DNA of 64,000 nucleotides from Sanguibacter hominis ATCC BAA-789 (lineage in GTDB: Bacteria; Actinomycetota; Actinomycetes; Actinomycetales; Cellulomonadaceae), in NCBI RefSeq assembly GCF_012396185.1, contig NZ_JAAXOW010000001.1:1-64000 (forward strand), given 5' to 3'. Of the stretch, positions 50,882 through 60,345 are shown in pieces. The first letter of the stretch is position 1. Each line of letters begins with the position of its first letter. A program made the position numbers and the translations under genes. The notes under the pieces are model-generated. The model was not told where the DNA came from. It ran no database searches and worked only from the letters and a program-made list of their open reading frames with translations.

Positions 50882-52317
50882 TCCGACGCCCTCAGCTCGT
50901 CGAGGACGACCGGCGCCAGCTCGGTCACGTCGCCCGCTCCGATCGTCAGCACGAGGTCCCCCGGCCGAGCGAGCCGAGCGACCACCCGCGCAGCCTCGAC
51001 CTTGTCCGGGACGTACCGGGCGCCACGCGTGCTGCGCGACGTGATGAGCTCACCCGTCACAGCCGGGTCGTCGTCCTCCCTCGCGGCATACACACCCGTC
51101 ACGACCGCCACGTCCGCGAGGTCGAGCGCGGCCGCGAACTCGGCGGCGAACGCCTTGGTCCGGGAGAACAGGTGCGGCTGGAACAGTGCGAGGACGCGCC
51201 CCTCCCCTGCCGCCGGCCGCGCACCCGTCACGAGCGCGGCGACCTCGGTCGGGTGGTGGGCGTAGTCGTCGACGACGCGCACCCCGCCCGCCGTGCCACG
51301 GTCCTCGAACCGGCGCCCCGTACCGACGAACGCGCCGACGGCAGCCACGGCAGTGTCGAGCGGGACGCCCAGCAGCAGCGCAGCCGCGACCGCACCAGCG
51401 GCGTCGAGCATGTTGTGCTCACCCGGGACGCGCAGCGCGACAGGAGCGCTGCCCGCCGATCCCCCGACGCCAGCGACGACGAGCGTCGCCGTCGAACCGT
51501 CACCCGACGGCGCATAGTGCTCGACACGGACGTCCGCGTCCGCGGCCGTCCCGTACGTCACGACCTGCCCGCCCGCCGCGCGGTGGACGTCGACGAGACG
51601 CCGCGCGCCGTCGTCGTCGAGGCACGCCACGAGATACCCGCCAGGGCGCACCCGAGCCGCGAACTCGACAAACGCCCGCTCGAACGCCTCCGTCGTGCCG
51701 TAGTTGTCGAGGTGGTCCGGCTCGACGTTCGTGACCACAGCGATCGTCGGACGGTAGTTGAGGAACGAGCCGTCAGACTCGTCCGCCTCCGCGACGAGCA
51801 CGTCACCCGAACCGAGGTGACCGCCCGCCAGCGCGCCGTCAGCCGTGCGCACCGACCCTCCGATCGCGAAGGACGGCGCGAGGCCCGCACCCTCGAGGAG
51901 CACAGCGATCATCGCGGACGTCGTCGTCTTGCCGTGCGCGCCCGCGACCGCGACCGCGCGACTGCCCTCCATGAGGGCCGCGAGCGCCTGCGAGCGGTGC
52001 AGCACGCGCAGCCCCGCTGCCCGTGCCGCCGCGAGCTCCGGGTTCGACTCGCGCACCGCGCTCGACACGACGAGCGTGCTCGCGCCCGCGACGTGCGCGG
52101 CGTCGTGACCGACCCACACACGCACGCCGTCGGCCTCGAGCGCGTCCAGGACCGCTCCGCCCCGCGCGTCCGAGCCCTGCACGTCGACCCCGCGCGAGCG
52201 CAGCAGGCGCGCGACGACCGACATGCCGGCGCCCCCGACACCCAAGAGGTGCACGGTCCCGAGATCCGCGACGGCCGGGACCTCGTCCACGAACCGCGAC
52301 ATCGGAGACTCACTCAT
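50878..52317 (-). CDS. murC: UDP-N-acetylmuramate--L-alanine ligase
   Basis: Adds L-Ala to UDP-MurNAc with ATP in the cytoplasm. The N-terminal Rossmann-like motif VHLLGVGGAGMS (near residue 20), the P-loop GAHGKTTTSAMI near residue 124, and VDDYAHHPTEVAALV near residue 350 are present. The ATG at 52317 is chosen over a longer Arg-rich frame start and overlaps the murG stop by 8 nt. Length 479 is typical. Confidence 0.96.
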   Translation of the reverse strand: MSESPMSRFVDEVPAVADLGTVHLLGVGGAGMSVVARLLRSRGVDVQGSDARGGAVLDALEADGVRVWVGHDAAHVAGASTLVVSSAVRESNPELAAARAAGLRVLHRSQALAALMEGSRAVAVAGAHGKTTTSAMIAVLLEGAGLAPSFAIGGSVRTADGALAGGHLGSGDVLVAEADESDGSFLNYRPTIAVVTNVEPDHLDNYGTTEAFERAFVEFAARVRPGGYLVACLDDDGARRLVDVHRAAGGQVVTYGTAADADVRVEHYAPSGDGSTATLVVAGVGGSAGSAPVALRVPGEHNMLDAAGAVAAALLLGVPLDTAVAAVGAFVGTGRRFEDRGTAGGVRVVDDYAHHPTEVAALVTGARPAAGEGRVLALFQPHLFSRTKAFAAEFAAALDLADVAVVTGVYAAREDDDPAVTGELITSRSTRGARYVPDKVEAARVVARLARPGDLVLTIGAGDVTELAPVVLDELRASE

Positions 52318-53437
52318 CGCGCTCCCCCGCCGCCCGCTCGACCATGTCCGAGACGTCCGACGCCGCACCCACGCGGCCCACCCGCGCCGCGGCCTCCGCC
52401 ATCTGCGTGACCCGGTCCTCGTCCGCGAGCAGCGTGAGCAGCTGCGTGCGCACCCACTCGGGCGTCACCTCGGTGTCGTCCACGAGCAGACCGCCGCCCG
52501 CGTGCACCGCCGGCAGCGCGTTGAGCCGCTGCTCCCCGTTGCCGATCGGCAGCGGCACGTACACCGCCGGGATCCCGAGCGCCGTGAGCTCGGCGACCGT
52601 GCCCGCACCCGAACGGCACAGGACGACGTCGCACGCCGCGAGGGCGAGGTGCATGTCCTCGAGGTACTCGCGCACGTGGTAGCGGTTCGCGAGCTCGGGA
52701 CGCTGGGCGAGCGCGCTCTCGAGCGCTCCGGACTTGCCGTTCCCCGTCAGGTGGAGCACCTGGGCGTCGGACGCGGCGACGTCGTCGAGCGCCCCCGTCA
52801 TGGCGTCGTTGAGGCTCTGCGCACCGAGCGAGCCGCCCGTCACGAGGAGCGTCCTGCGACCCGGGTCGAGACCGAGCGTGGCCGCAGCCTCACGGCGCAC
52901 CCGTGCAGCGTCCACCTCGCGGTCACGGACGAGGTCCGCGATCTCGTGCCGCAGGGGCAGTCCCGTGATGATGCCGCCGCGCAGCGGCGTGCCCGGGAAC
53001 GTCACCGCGACAGACCGGGCCCACCGGGCACCGAGCTTGTTCGCGAGCCCCGGACGGGCGTTCTGCTCGTGGATGACCACGGGGACGCCCAACCGGCGGG
53101 CCGCGAGGTACGCGGGCGTCGACACGTATCCACCGAACCCGACGACGACCTGCGCCTCGTTCTCCGTGATAGCGCGCGAGGCCGCGTCGACCGCCGCCCG
53201 CAGGCGCCGCGGCACCGAGAAGAGGTCCGCGCCGGGACGGCGCGGCAGCGGGACCCGCGGCACGACCGCCATCGGGTAGCCGCGGGCGGGCACGAGCTGC
53301 GACTCCAGGCCCTCCTGCGTCCCGAGGACCGTCAGCCGAGCTGCCGGGTGCCGCGCCCGCAGCTCGTCCGCGACCGCGAGCATCGGGTTGACGTGCCCCG
53401 CGGTCCCTCCTCCGGCAAGCAGCACCGACTCAACCAC
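52310..53437 (-). CDS. murG: Lipid I N-acetylglucosaminyltransferase MurG
   Basis: Peripheral membrane GT-B enzyme turning lipid I into lipid II. It has the N-terminal glycine-rich loop LLAGGGTAGHVNPML, the second loop VTGGSLGAQSLND near residue 190, and the UDP-GlcNAc site CRSGAGTVAELTALGIPAVY near residue 270 (shown in part). The GTG at 53437 lies 3 nt after the ftsW stop. Length 375. Confidence 0.97.
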   Translation of the reverse strand: MVESVLLAGGGTAGHVNPMLAVADELRARHPAARLTVLGTQEGLESQLVPARGYPMAVVPRVPLPRRPGADLFSVPRRLRAAVDAASRAITENEAQVVVGFGGYVSTPAYLAARRLGVPVVIHEQNARPGLANKLGARWARSVAVTFPGTPLRGGIITGLPLRHEIADLVRDREVDAARVRREAAATLGLDPGRRTLLVTGGSLGAQSLNDAMTGALDDVAASDAQVLHLTGNGKSGALESALAQRPELANRYHVREYLEDMHLALAACDVVLCRSGAGTVAELTALGIPAVYVPLPIGNGEQRLNALPAVHAGGGLLVDDTEVTPEWVRTQLLTLLADEDRVTQMAEAAARVGRVGAASDVSDMVERAAGERDE

Positions 53438-53440
53438 GTC

Positions 53441-54721
53441 TCACGCGTCCTTCCGACGACGACGAACCGACCCGCCGACGACCGCGAGCGACCGTCGTAC
53501 GGTCCCGGACCGAGCAGCGAGCGCCTCGCGCGCCCCCGGCTCGTCCCGGGCAAAGCTGATCACGACCCCGAGTGCCGCCATCGTCATGATGAGCGCGGAG
53601 CCGCCCGCCGACACGAGCGGGAGGGGAACGCCGATGACCGGCAGCGCACCGATCACGACGCCGATGTTGACGAGCGCCTGCCCGACGATCCAGCAGCAGA
53701 TCGCGCCCGTCGTCACCTTGACGGCCGGGTCCGGGTGCCGCACCACGACACGCGACATCGCATAGCCGAGCGCACCGAACAGCACGAGCATGAGCACCGT
53801 GCCCTGCAGACCCAGCTCCTCGCCGATCACGGCGAAGATGAAGTCGTTGTGCGCCTCAGGCAGGTACAGCCACTTCTCGCTGCCCGCCCCGAGGCCCACA
53901 CCGGACAGGCCGCCCGATGCGAGCGCCCACTTGCCGTGGATGAACTGGTAGCACGTCGCCACGTCCGGGTTGCACGACGCGTTGAGCCACGAGTCGATGC
54001 GCCCGAGCCGGTTGCTGTTGCCCTGGAACGCCACGAGCGCCCAGACGGCGACCGCCATGACCGCGCCGCCCGCGAGGAACATGCGCCCCGGGACCCCCGC
54101 GATCCAGAGGGCGCCGGCCACGACCATGAGCAGGATGATCGCCGTACCGAGGTCGTGCCCGGCGAGGACCAGCCCGACGACGATGCCGACGACCGGCACC
54201 GCCGGCATGAGCACATGACCCCACTGGTGGAGCAGCCGCGCCTTGCGCGCGAGCACGGTACCGAGCCAGATCGCGAGCGCCAGCTTCGCGATCTCGGCGG
54301 GCTGCACGGTGAAACCGCCGAGGTAGATCCAGCCCGTGTTCCCGCCCTTCGACCGGGCGAGCGGGGTGAAGATCAGCAGCTGCATCCCGATCGCGGCGAA
54401 CAGGAAGGGCCACGAGACCCGCTTGTAGAAGGCAGGCCGCATGAGGCTCGCCGCGACGAGGGCGATCGTCCCGAACACCGCGTACTGCGCCTGCCCCAGG
54501 AAGATCTCGTACGCCGAGTCGCCACGCTGGAGGGACTTGACGGACGACGCCGAGAGGACCATCCCGAGGCCGATCAGCACGAGCAGGGACGTGAGACCGA
54601 CGAGGAGGTAGTAGCTCGCGACGGGGCTGTCCAAGAACCCGAGAAGGCGCCGGCGGGGCGCACGCGCCTGCCCGGCCGGGTTGCCGTCGTCGGTCGAGGA
54701 GCCAGCGCGGTCGGTCGCCAT
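53441..54721 (-). CDS. ftsW: FtsW lipid II polymerase (SEDS family)
   Basis: Septal glycosyltransferase with about ten membrane helices. The family blocks GGNTGWIYLGGFTVQPAEIAK, GHDLGTAIILL, FIFAVIGEELGLQGT and the C-terminal GVPLPLVSAGGSALI are present (some shown in part). The basic C-terminal tail is cytoplasmic. I start it at the ATG 54721 because AGGAGG lies about 11 nt upstream, right after the murD stop. The ATG at 54751 inside murD is the alternative and adds ten residues. Works as a pair with FtsI. Confidence 0.94.
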   Translation of the reverse strand: MATDRAGSSTDDGNPAGQARAPRRRLLGFLDSPVASYYLLVGLTSLLVLIGLGMVLSASSVKSLQRGDSAYEIFLGQAQYAVFGTIALVAASLMRPAFYKRVSWPFLFAAIGMQLLIFTPLARSKGGNTGWIYLGGFTVQPAEIAKLALAIWLGTVLARKARLLHQWGHVLMPAVPVVGIVVGLVLAGHDLGTAIILLMVVAGALWIAGVPGRMFLAGGAVMAVAVWALVAFQGNSNRLGRIDSWLNASCNPDVATCYQFIHGKWALASGGLSGVGLGAGSEKWLYLPEAHNDFIFAVIGEELGLQGTVLMLVLFGALGYAMSRVVVRHPDPAVKVTTGAICCWIVGQALVNIGVVIGALPVIGVPLPLVSAGGSALIMTMAALGVVISFARDEPGAREALAARSGTVRRSLAVVGGSVRRRRKDA

Positions 54722-54737
54722 CCGCGTCGTCACCTCC

Positions 54738-56210
54738 TCACTCACCGTCATGGCTGTGCTCGCGCGCGGCCGCAGCGAACTTCTCGCCGCGCTCCGCGTA
54801 CGAGCGGAACTGATCCATGGAGGCGCTCGCCGGCGCCAGCAGGACCGTGTCGCCCGGCTTCGCCAGGCCGGCGGCCGCGGCGACGGCGCGCGCCATCACG
54901 GTCCCAGTCTCGCCAGGATCGACACGCACGACCGGGAGATCGGGCGCGTGTCGGTCGATGGCTTCCGCGAGCGGGCCCGCGTCGACTCCGATGAGGACCA
55001 CGGCGCGGAGCCGGTCACGACGCTCGATCACGAGGTCGTCGAACGTGGCGCCCTTCGCGAGGCCTCCCGCGACCCAGACGACCGACCCCGGGGCGAAGGC
55101 CGCGAGCGACGCGGACGCCGCGTGCGCGTTCGTCGCCTTCGAGTCGTCGACGAAGCTCACGCTCCCACCGGGGACGGACACTGTCGCGACCGTCTCGATG
55201 CGGTGCTGCCCGGGCCGGAACGCGCGGGCGCCGCGCCGCACGTCGTCCGCGGACAGGCCGTGGGCGCGGGCGAGCGCAGCAGCCGCGAGGACGTTCGCGA
55301 CGACGTGCGGCGCCACCCGGCCGTCAGGACCTGCGAGGTGCCCGAGGTCCGCGAGGGTGAAGAGCTCCTCGGCGCTGCTGTGCCGCCCCGGGTCGCTCGC
55401 GTGCGTGTGGAACGCACGATCGACGGCGATGTCCTCGATCAGGCCGATCTCGGCACGTCCCGGCGAGCCGAGCGTGAAGCCGACCGCGCGGGCGCCGTCG
55501 GCGACGTCGGCGTCCTCGACGAGACGGCGCGTCGTCTCGTCCGCGACGTTGTAGACGCACGCGACCTGGGCCCGCTCGAAGATGCGGCCCTTGTCCGCGG
55601 CGTACGCCTCGGCGGAGCCGTGCCAGTCGACGTGGTCCGTCGCGACGTTGAGGACCGCCCCCGCCTCGACCGCCATGGTGTGCGTGAAGTGCAGCTGGAA
55701 GCTCGAGAGCTCGACGGCGAGCACGTCGACCGACGGGTCCACGGCAGCCTCGACGACCGGACGGCCGACGTTCCCGACCTCCGCGACCTCGAGGCCCGCA
55801 GCGGCGAGCATCGACGTGAGCATGCCGACCGTCGTCGTCTTGCCGTTGGTCCCGGTGACAGCGAGCCACGGTGCGGGCCCGCCGCCCGCGGCGCGGTCCA
55901 CCCGCAGCCGCCAGGCGAGCTCGACCTCGCTCCACACCGGGATCCCCGCCTCGGCGGACGCGACGAGGAGGGGGTGCGTCGGCGCCCAGCCGGGCGACGC
56001 GACGACGAGGTCGACCGACGTGAGGTCGACGTCCGCGCTGTCCTGGAGGTCGGCACCGGGCGCGTTCGCGTCGAGCGTCGTGACCGCTGCCGCGCGGTTC
56101 ACGAGCGCCGCGACGACGGCACGCCCCGTCACACCCAGACCTGCGACGAGCACGCGCGCCGCAGCGAGGTCCGGTCCGAGCGGTGCGCCAGGGTGACCCG
56201 ACGTCACCAT
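54738..56210 (-). CDS. murD: UDP-N-acetylmuramoyl-L-alanine--D-glutamate ligase
   Basis: Adds D-Glu to the growing stem peptide. The 490-residue protein has the N-terminal [17 protein letters not shown], the P-loop [12 protein letters not shown] near residue 122, [11 protein letters not shown] near residue 175 and the [12 protein letters not shown] block near residue 355. The ATG at 56210 overlaps the mraY stop. A GTG directly after it is an equal option. Some length beyond the usual 450 comes from the N-terminal segment [12 protein letters not shown]. Confidence 0.96.
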   Translation of the reverse strand: MVTSGHPGAPLGPDLAAARVLVAGLGVTGRAVVAALVNRAAAVTTLDANAPGADLQDSADVDLTSVDLVVASPGWAPTHPLLVASAEAGIPVWSEVELAWRLRVDRAAGGGPAPWLAVTGTNGKTTTVGMLTSMLAAAGLEVAEVGNVGRPVVEAAVDPSVDVLAVELSSFQLHFTHTMAVEAGAVLNVATDHVDWHGSAEAYAADKGRIFERAQVACVYNVADETTRRLVEDADVADGARAVGFTLGSPGRAEIGLIEDIAVDRAFHTHASDPGRHSSAEELFTLADLGHLAGPDGRVAPHVVANVLAAAALARAHGLSADDVRRGARAFRPGQHRIETVATVSVPGGSVSFVDDSKATNAHAASASLAAFAPGSVVWVAGGLAKGATFDDLVIERRDRLRAVVLIGVDAGPLAEAIDRHAPDLPVVRVDPGETGTVMARAVAAAAGLAKPGDTVLLAPASASMDQFRSYAERGEKFAAAAREHSHDGE

Positions 56211-57289
56211 CCGGCGACCCACTCGGTGTAGAACAGGCCGATCCCGAGCGCGGCGAAGAGGCCGGCGATGATCCAGAAGCGGATGACGATCGTCACCTCG
56301 CCCCAGCCCGACAGCTCGAAGTGGTGGTGCAGCGGCGCCATCTTGAAGACGCGCTTGCCCGTGAGCTTGAAGCCACCGATCTGGATGACGTCGGACATGA
56401 CGATCACGACGAACAGGCCGCCGATGATCGCCGCGAGGATCTCGGTCCGGGTGAGGATCGACAGGCCGGCGAGCGCACCACCGAGGGCCAGGGAGCCGGT
56501 GTCGCCCATGAAGATCTTCGCAGGCGACGCGTTCCACCACAGGAATCCGAACAGCGCGCCTGTGATCGCGGCCGCGACGACAGCGAGGTCCCACGGGTCC
56601 CGCACCTCGTAGCAGCTCGGGCCCGCGGACGTCAGCACCGCGCAGCGCTGGTTCCACTGCCAGATGCCGACGAACGTGTAGGCGCCGAACACCATGAGCG
56701 ACACGCCGGTCGCGAGGCCGTCGAGGCCGTCGGTGAGGTTGACCGCGTTCGACCACGCCGTGATGAGGAAGTTCGCCCACAGCACGAACAGGATCAGGCC
56801 GATCGTCGCCCCCGCGAACGCCAGGTCGATGCCCGAGTCCCGCACGAACGAGATCTTGGTCGACGCCGGCGTGCGGAAGCTCGCGTCGGGGAAGTTCAGC
56901 GCGAGGACCGCGAACGTGATCCCGACGAAACCCTGGCCGATGATCTTGCCGCGCGCCGAGAGCCCGAGGCTGCGCTGACGCGAGATCTTGATGAAGTCGT
57001 CGAGGAACCCCACGAGGCCGAGGCCCGTCATGAGGAACAGCGCGAGGAAGGTCGAGATGCTCGGCAACCTGCCCGCGACGATCGCGGACGCCGCGACACC
57101 GACGAGGACGGACCCGATGATGACGACGCCGCCCATCGTGGGCGTGCCACGCTTCGTGAAGTGCGCCGTCGGGCCGTCCTGACGGATGAACTGCCCGTAC
57201 TGCTTGTGCACGAGGTACCGGATGAACAGCGGCGTGAGGAGCAGCGACAGCACGAGAGCCGTGCCGCCCGCGACGAGGATGGCGATCAT
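56204..57289 (-). CDS. mraY: Phospho-N-acetylmuramoyl-pentapeptide transferase
   Basis: Ten-helix membrane enzyme that makes lipid I. Key blocks are [16 protein letters not shown] near residue 55, [21 protein letters not shown] near residue 100 (shown in part), [12 protein letters not shown] near residue 195, and [12 protein letters not shown] near residue 265, with the HHH motif in [12 protein letters not shown]. The ATG at 57289 overlaps the murF stop as ATGA. The 361-residue length is normal. Confidence 0.97.
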   Translation of the reverse strand: MIAILVAGGTALVLSLLLTPLFIRYLVHKQYGQFIRQDGPTAHFTKRGTPTMGGVVIIGSVLVGVAASAIVAGRLPSISTFLALFLMTGLGLVGFLDDFIKISRQRSLGLSARGKIIGQGFVGITFAVLALNFPDASFRTPASTKISFVRDSGIDLAFAGATIGLILFVLWANFLITAWSNAVNLTDGLDGLATGVSLMVFGAYTFVGIWQWNQRCAVLTSAGPSCYEVRDPWDLAVVAAAITGALFGFLWWNASPAKIFMGDTGSLALGGALAGLSILTRTEILAAIIGGLFVVIVMSDVIQIGGFKLTGKRVFKMAPLHHHFELSGWGEVTIVIRFWIIAGLFAALGIGLFYTEWVAGW

Positions 57290-58686
57290 GCGGCGGCCCC
57301 TGCGCCCACGAGCCGGTCGGCGAGGCGCCACAGGCCCGTGCCGTTCGACGCCTTGACGAGGACGACGTCACCCTCCTCGAGATACTCGGCGAGGAGCTTC
57401 TCCGCGGCTTCGAGGTCGTCGACCTGGACAACCTCGTCGCCCCACGACCCCTCCATCTGAGCGCCGTCGAAGATGGCCCAGGCGCCCGGCCCGACGACGA
57501 TCGTCAGGTTGATGTTGAGCCGCACAGCGAGCCGACCGACCTCGTCGTGACGTTCCCGGCTCTCCTCGCCGAGCTCGAGCATCTCGCCGAGCACGGCGAC
57601 CGAGCGCCGCTCACGTCCTGCGACGACGGCGAGCGCCTTGAGCGCCGCCCGCATCGAGTCGGGGTTCGCGTTGTAGGAGTCGTCGATCACGGTGACGCCG
57701 TCAGGGCGGTCGACGACGTGCATCCGGTGCGGGCTGAGCGCCGTCGCCCCGCTGAGGCGCTCGGCGACGGTCGCCACGTCGAGCCCGAGCTGGAGGCCGA
57801 CCGCAGCGCACGCCAGCGAGTTGGACAGGTGGTGCTCGCCGACGAGCTGCAGGCTCACGGGCGCGCTCGCCCCGGCCGCGCGCAGCTCGAACGACACGCG
57901 GCCTGCGCGGTCGATCCGGACGTCGTCGGCTGCGACCTGCGCACCCGAGACCGTCCCGAACGTCACGACGTCGCCCGCAGCGAGCGGCGCCATCGCGGCG
58001 ACGCGGTGGTCGTCCGCGTTGAGGACGGCGACGCCGCCCTCGGCCGCGCCCGTGACGAGCTCGCTCTTCGCGCGGGCGATCGCCTCCACGCCGCCGAACT
58101 CGCCGAGGTGCGCCGTACCGACCGCGAGGACGACAGCGACGTCGGGCGGGGCGATGCCCGTGAGGTACGTGATGTTGCCCTCGTGGTCGGCGCCCATCTC
58201 GAGGACGAGGAACCGGGTGCTCTCGGTGACCTGGAGGACCGTGAGCGGCAGCCCGATCTCGTTGTTGAAGGAGCCGCGCGGCACGACCGTCTCCCCCGAC
58301 GGGGACACGACCTGCCCGACGAGGTCCTTCGTCGTCGTCTTGCCGACGGAGCCCGTCACCGCGACGACCTTGAGCTCTCCGCGCGAGCGCACGCGCGCGA
58401 GGACGTCGCGAGCGACCTGCCCGAGCGCCGCCTGCACGTCGTCGACCACGACGACCGACGGAGCGTCCACCTCGCGCGCCGCGAGCACGACGGCCGCACC
58501 CGCCTCGGTCGCCCGCGCCACGTAGTCGTGCCCGTCGACGTGCTCGCCCGCGAACGCGACGAACATCCCGCCCGGCTCGACGAGCCTCGAGTCCACGACG
58601 ACCGGTCCCGTGACGACTGCGTCGCCGTCACCGACGAGCCTGCCGCCGGTCAGGCGGGCGATCTCGTCGGCCTTGAGAGCGATCAT
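57286..58686 (-). CDS. murF: UDP-MurNAc-tripeptide--D-alanyl-D-alanine ligase
   Basis: Adds the D-Ala-D-Ala dipeptide. The 466 residues have the P-loop [12 protein letters not shown] near residue 114, the substrate region [11 protein letters not shown] near residue 140, and [17 protein letters not shown] near residue 340. The ATG at 58686 overlaps the murE stop as ATGA. No ddl gene is found in the window, so the dipeptide must be made elsewhere. Confidence 0.97.
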   Translation of the reverse strand: MIALKADEIARLTGGRLVGDGDAVVTGPVVVDSRLVEPGGMFVAFAGEHVDGHDYVARATEAGAAVVLAAREVDAPSVVVVDDVQAALGQVARDVLARVRSRGELKVVAVTGSVGKTTTKDLVGQVVSPSGETVVPRGSFNNEIGLPLTVLQVTESTRFLVLEMGADHEGNITYLTGIAPPDVAVVLAVGTAHLGEFGGVEAIARAKSELVTGAAEGGVAVLNADDHRVAAMAPLAAGDVVTFGTVSGAQVAADDVRIDRAGRVSFELRAAGASAPVSLQLVGEHHLSNSLACAAVGLQLGLDVATVAERLSGATALSPHRMHVVDRPDGVTVIDDSYNANPDSMRAALKALAVVAGRERRSVAVLGEMLELGEESRERHDEVGRLAVRLNINLTIVVGPGAWAIFDGAQMEGSWGDEVVQVDDLEAAEKLLAEYLEEGDVVLVKASNGTGLWRLADRLVGAGAAA

Positions 58687-60269
58687 GCGTGCGTATCTCC
58701 TTCGTCGTGCGGCGTGGCCGGCGTGCGCTCGCGACCTGCGGTGCGGGCGGCCAGCGCGGCCCGCGCCTCCACCCGATCATCCAATGGGAGGTCGACACCG
58801 TCGACCTCCTGAACCGTCTCGTGCCCGCGCCCCGCGAGCAGGACCGTGTCCGAGTCACCGGCCTCGAGGACCGTCTGGCGGATCGCTTCCGCGCGGGGCG
58901 CGACCTCGAGTATCTCAGGTCCGGGACCTTCACGTCCGGTCGCGGCCCGCGCGCCCGCGAGCACCTCGGCGCGGATCGGGGCCGGCGGCTCTCCGTGCGG
59001 GTCGTCGTCCGTGACGACGACGACGTCCGCCCAGCGAGCGGCCACTGCGCCCATGTGCGGGCGCTTGCCGCGGTCGCGCTCCCCCGTCGCGCCGAACACG
59101 ACGACGAGGCGTCCCGGTGTCGTCGTGCGCAGCGAACGGAGCGCGAGCTCGAGCGCGTCGGCGTTGTGCGCGAAGTCGACGACGACGCGCGGCGCGTCCG
59201 AGAGCACCTCCATGCGTCCGGGGACGCGCGCGTCGAACCCTTCCGGTCCGAGGGCCGCGACGAGCTCGTCCGCGTCGACCCCGGACTCGAGCAGCATGAC
59301 GCACGCGAGGGCCGCGTTCGCGACGTTGAACCCGCCCGGGAGCGCGACGCGCGTGGGGACGCGACGACCGTCGCGGTGCACGAGCGTCAGACGCGTCCCA
59401 CCAGCCTCGGTCTCGGCGTCGCGCACGGTCCAGTCGGCGTCCGCACCGGCCGTCGCGACGGTCGTCACGGGCACCCGGGCCTCGCGCGCCATGCGCGCAC
59501 CCCACTCGTCGTCCACGACGACGACCGCGCGACGCGCCCGCTGAGGCCCGAACAGCTCGGCCTTCGTCGCGAAGTACTCCTCGAACGTGCCGTGGAAGTC
59601 GAGATGGTCCTGGCTGAGGTTCGTGAAGCCGACGACGTCGAAGACGATCCCGTCGACGCGATGCATCGCGATCGAGTGCGACGACACCTCCATCGCGAGC
59701 GTGTCGACGTCGTCCGCGACCATCGCCGCGAGCCAGCCCTGCAGCTCGGGGGCCTCAGGGGTCGTCAGCGTGCTCGGGACGACGGTCTCCCCGAAGCGCG
59801 TCTCGACGGTCCCGACGAGCCCCGTGCGGCGGCCGAGCGCACGCAGCGCGTGGTCCAGGAGGAACGTCGTCGTCGTCTTGCCGTTGGTGCCGGTCACGCC
59901 GAACGTCGTCATCACCTCCGCGGGCTCGCCGTGCACGTGCGCCGCGGACGCGCCGAGCGCCGCCCTGACGTCCTCGACGACGAGGACCGGGACCGCGCAC
60001 CCCGCGTCCCGGACGATCTGAGCCCCGGCCGCGTCCGTGAGCACGGCCGTCGCACCCCGGCGCACCGCGTCGTCCGCGAACGCCGCGCCGTGCACGCGCG
60101 CACCGGGGACCGCGGCGAAGAGGTCCCCCGGGACGGTCCGACGGTTGTCGAGGACGACAGACGCGACGTTCGCCGAGGGATCTCCGTCGAGCCTGGCGCC
60201 GACGTGCGCGGCCAGGTCGGCCACCAGGACCTGTCGACGGGCAGGCGGGAGGATGCGCGGAGAGCTCAC
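58683..60269 (-). CDS. murE: UDP-MurNAc-dipeptide--diamino acid ligase MurE
   Basis: Adds the third stem-peptide residue, a diamino acid. The 528-residue protein has P-loop [12 protein letters not shown] near residue 126, SSHSIAMHRVDG near residue 195, and in the C-domain the amino-acid selection loop TDDDPHGEPP near residue 420. Diaminopimelate enzymes have DNPR here, so this enzyme probably adds L-Lys or L-Orn. The GTG at 60269 is supported by TAGGTT 7 nt upstream, and the family region (ADLAAHVGARL) follows a short leader. Confidence 0.95.
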   Translation of the reverse strand: MSSPRILPPARRQVLVADLAAHVGARLDGDPSANVASVVLDNRRTVPGDLFAAVPGARVHGAAFADDAVRRGATAVLTDAAGAQIVRDAGCAVPVLVVEDVRAALGASAAHVHGEPAEVMTTFGVTGTNGKTTTTFLLDHALRALGRRTGLVGTVETRFGETVVPSTLTTPEAPELQGWLAAMVADDVDTLAMEVSSHSIAMHRVDGIVFDVVGFTNLSQDHLDFHGTFEEYFATKAELFGPQRARRAVVVVDDEWGARMAREARVPVTTVATAGADADWTVRDAETEAGGTRLTLVHRDGRRVPTRVALPGGFNVANAALACVMLLESGVDADELVAALGPEGFDARVPGRMEVLSDAPRVVVDFAHNADALELALRSLRTTTPGRLVVVFGATGERDRGKRPHMGAVAARWADVVVVTDDDPHGEPPAPIRAEVLAGARAATGREGPGPEILEVAPRAEAIRQTVLEAGDSDTVLLAGRGHETVQEVDGVDLPLDDRVEARAALAARTAGRERTPATPHDEGDTHA

Positions 60270-60276
60270 GGAGCAG

Positions 60277-60282
60277 AACCTA
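60277..60282 (-). promoter_or_regulatory. murE leaderless promoter -10 box
   Basis: TAGGTT on the minus strand, 7 nt ahead of the murE GTG and directly after the ftsI terminator hairpin. It marks a new transcription start inside the cell wall cluster. Confidence 0.55.
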
Positions 60283-60290
60283 TCTGGTGC

Positions 60291-60326
60291 GTGGCGTCCC
60301 GGCCCTCGGACGGGCCGCGACGCCAC
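60291..60326 (-). terminator. Terminator after ftsI
   Basis: GTGGCGTC/GACGCCAC, 8 bp, plus an inner GGCCC/GGGCC stem and a six-base loop, 19 nt beyond the ftsI stop. It should split the rsmH-ftsL-ftsI transcript from murE onward. Confidence 0.7.
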
Positions 60327-60345
60327 GTGTGAGGAGTGTGCAGGG

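Noticed and set aside
52223-54994. 923-codon open frame on the plus strand opposite murG and ftsW
   Set aside because: Antisense to two well-supported genes. The translation is Arg/His/Asp-rich and has no family motifs.
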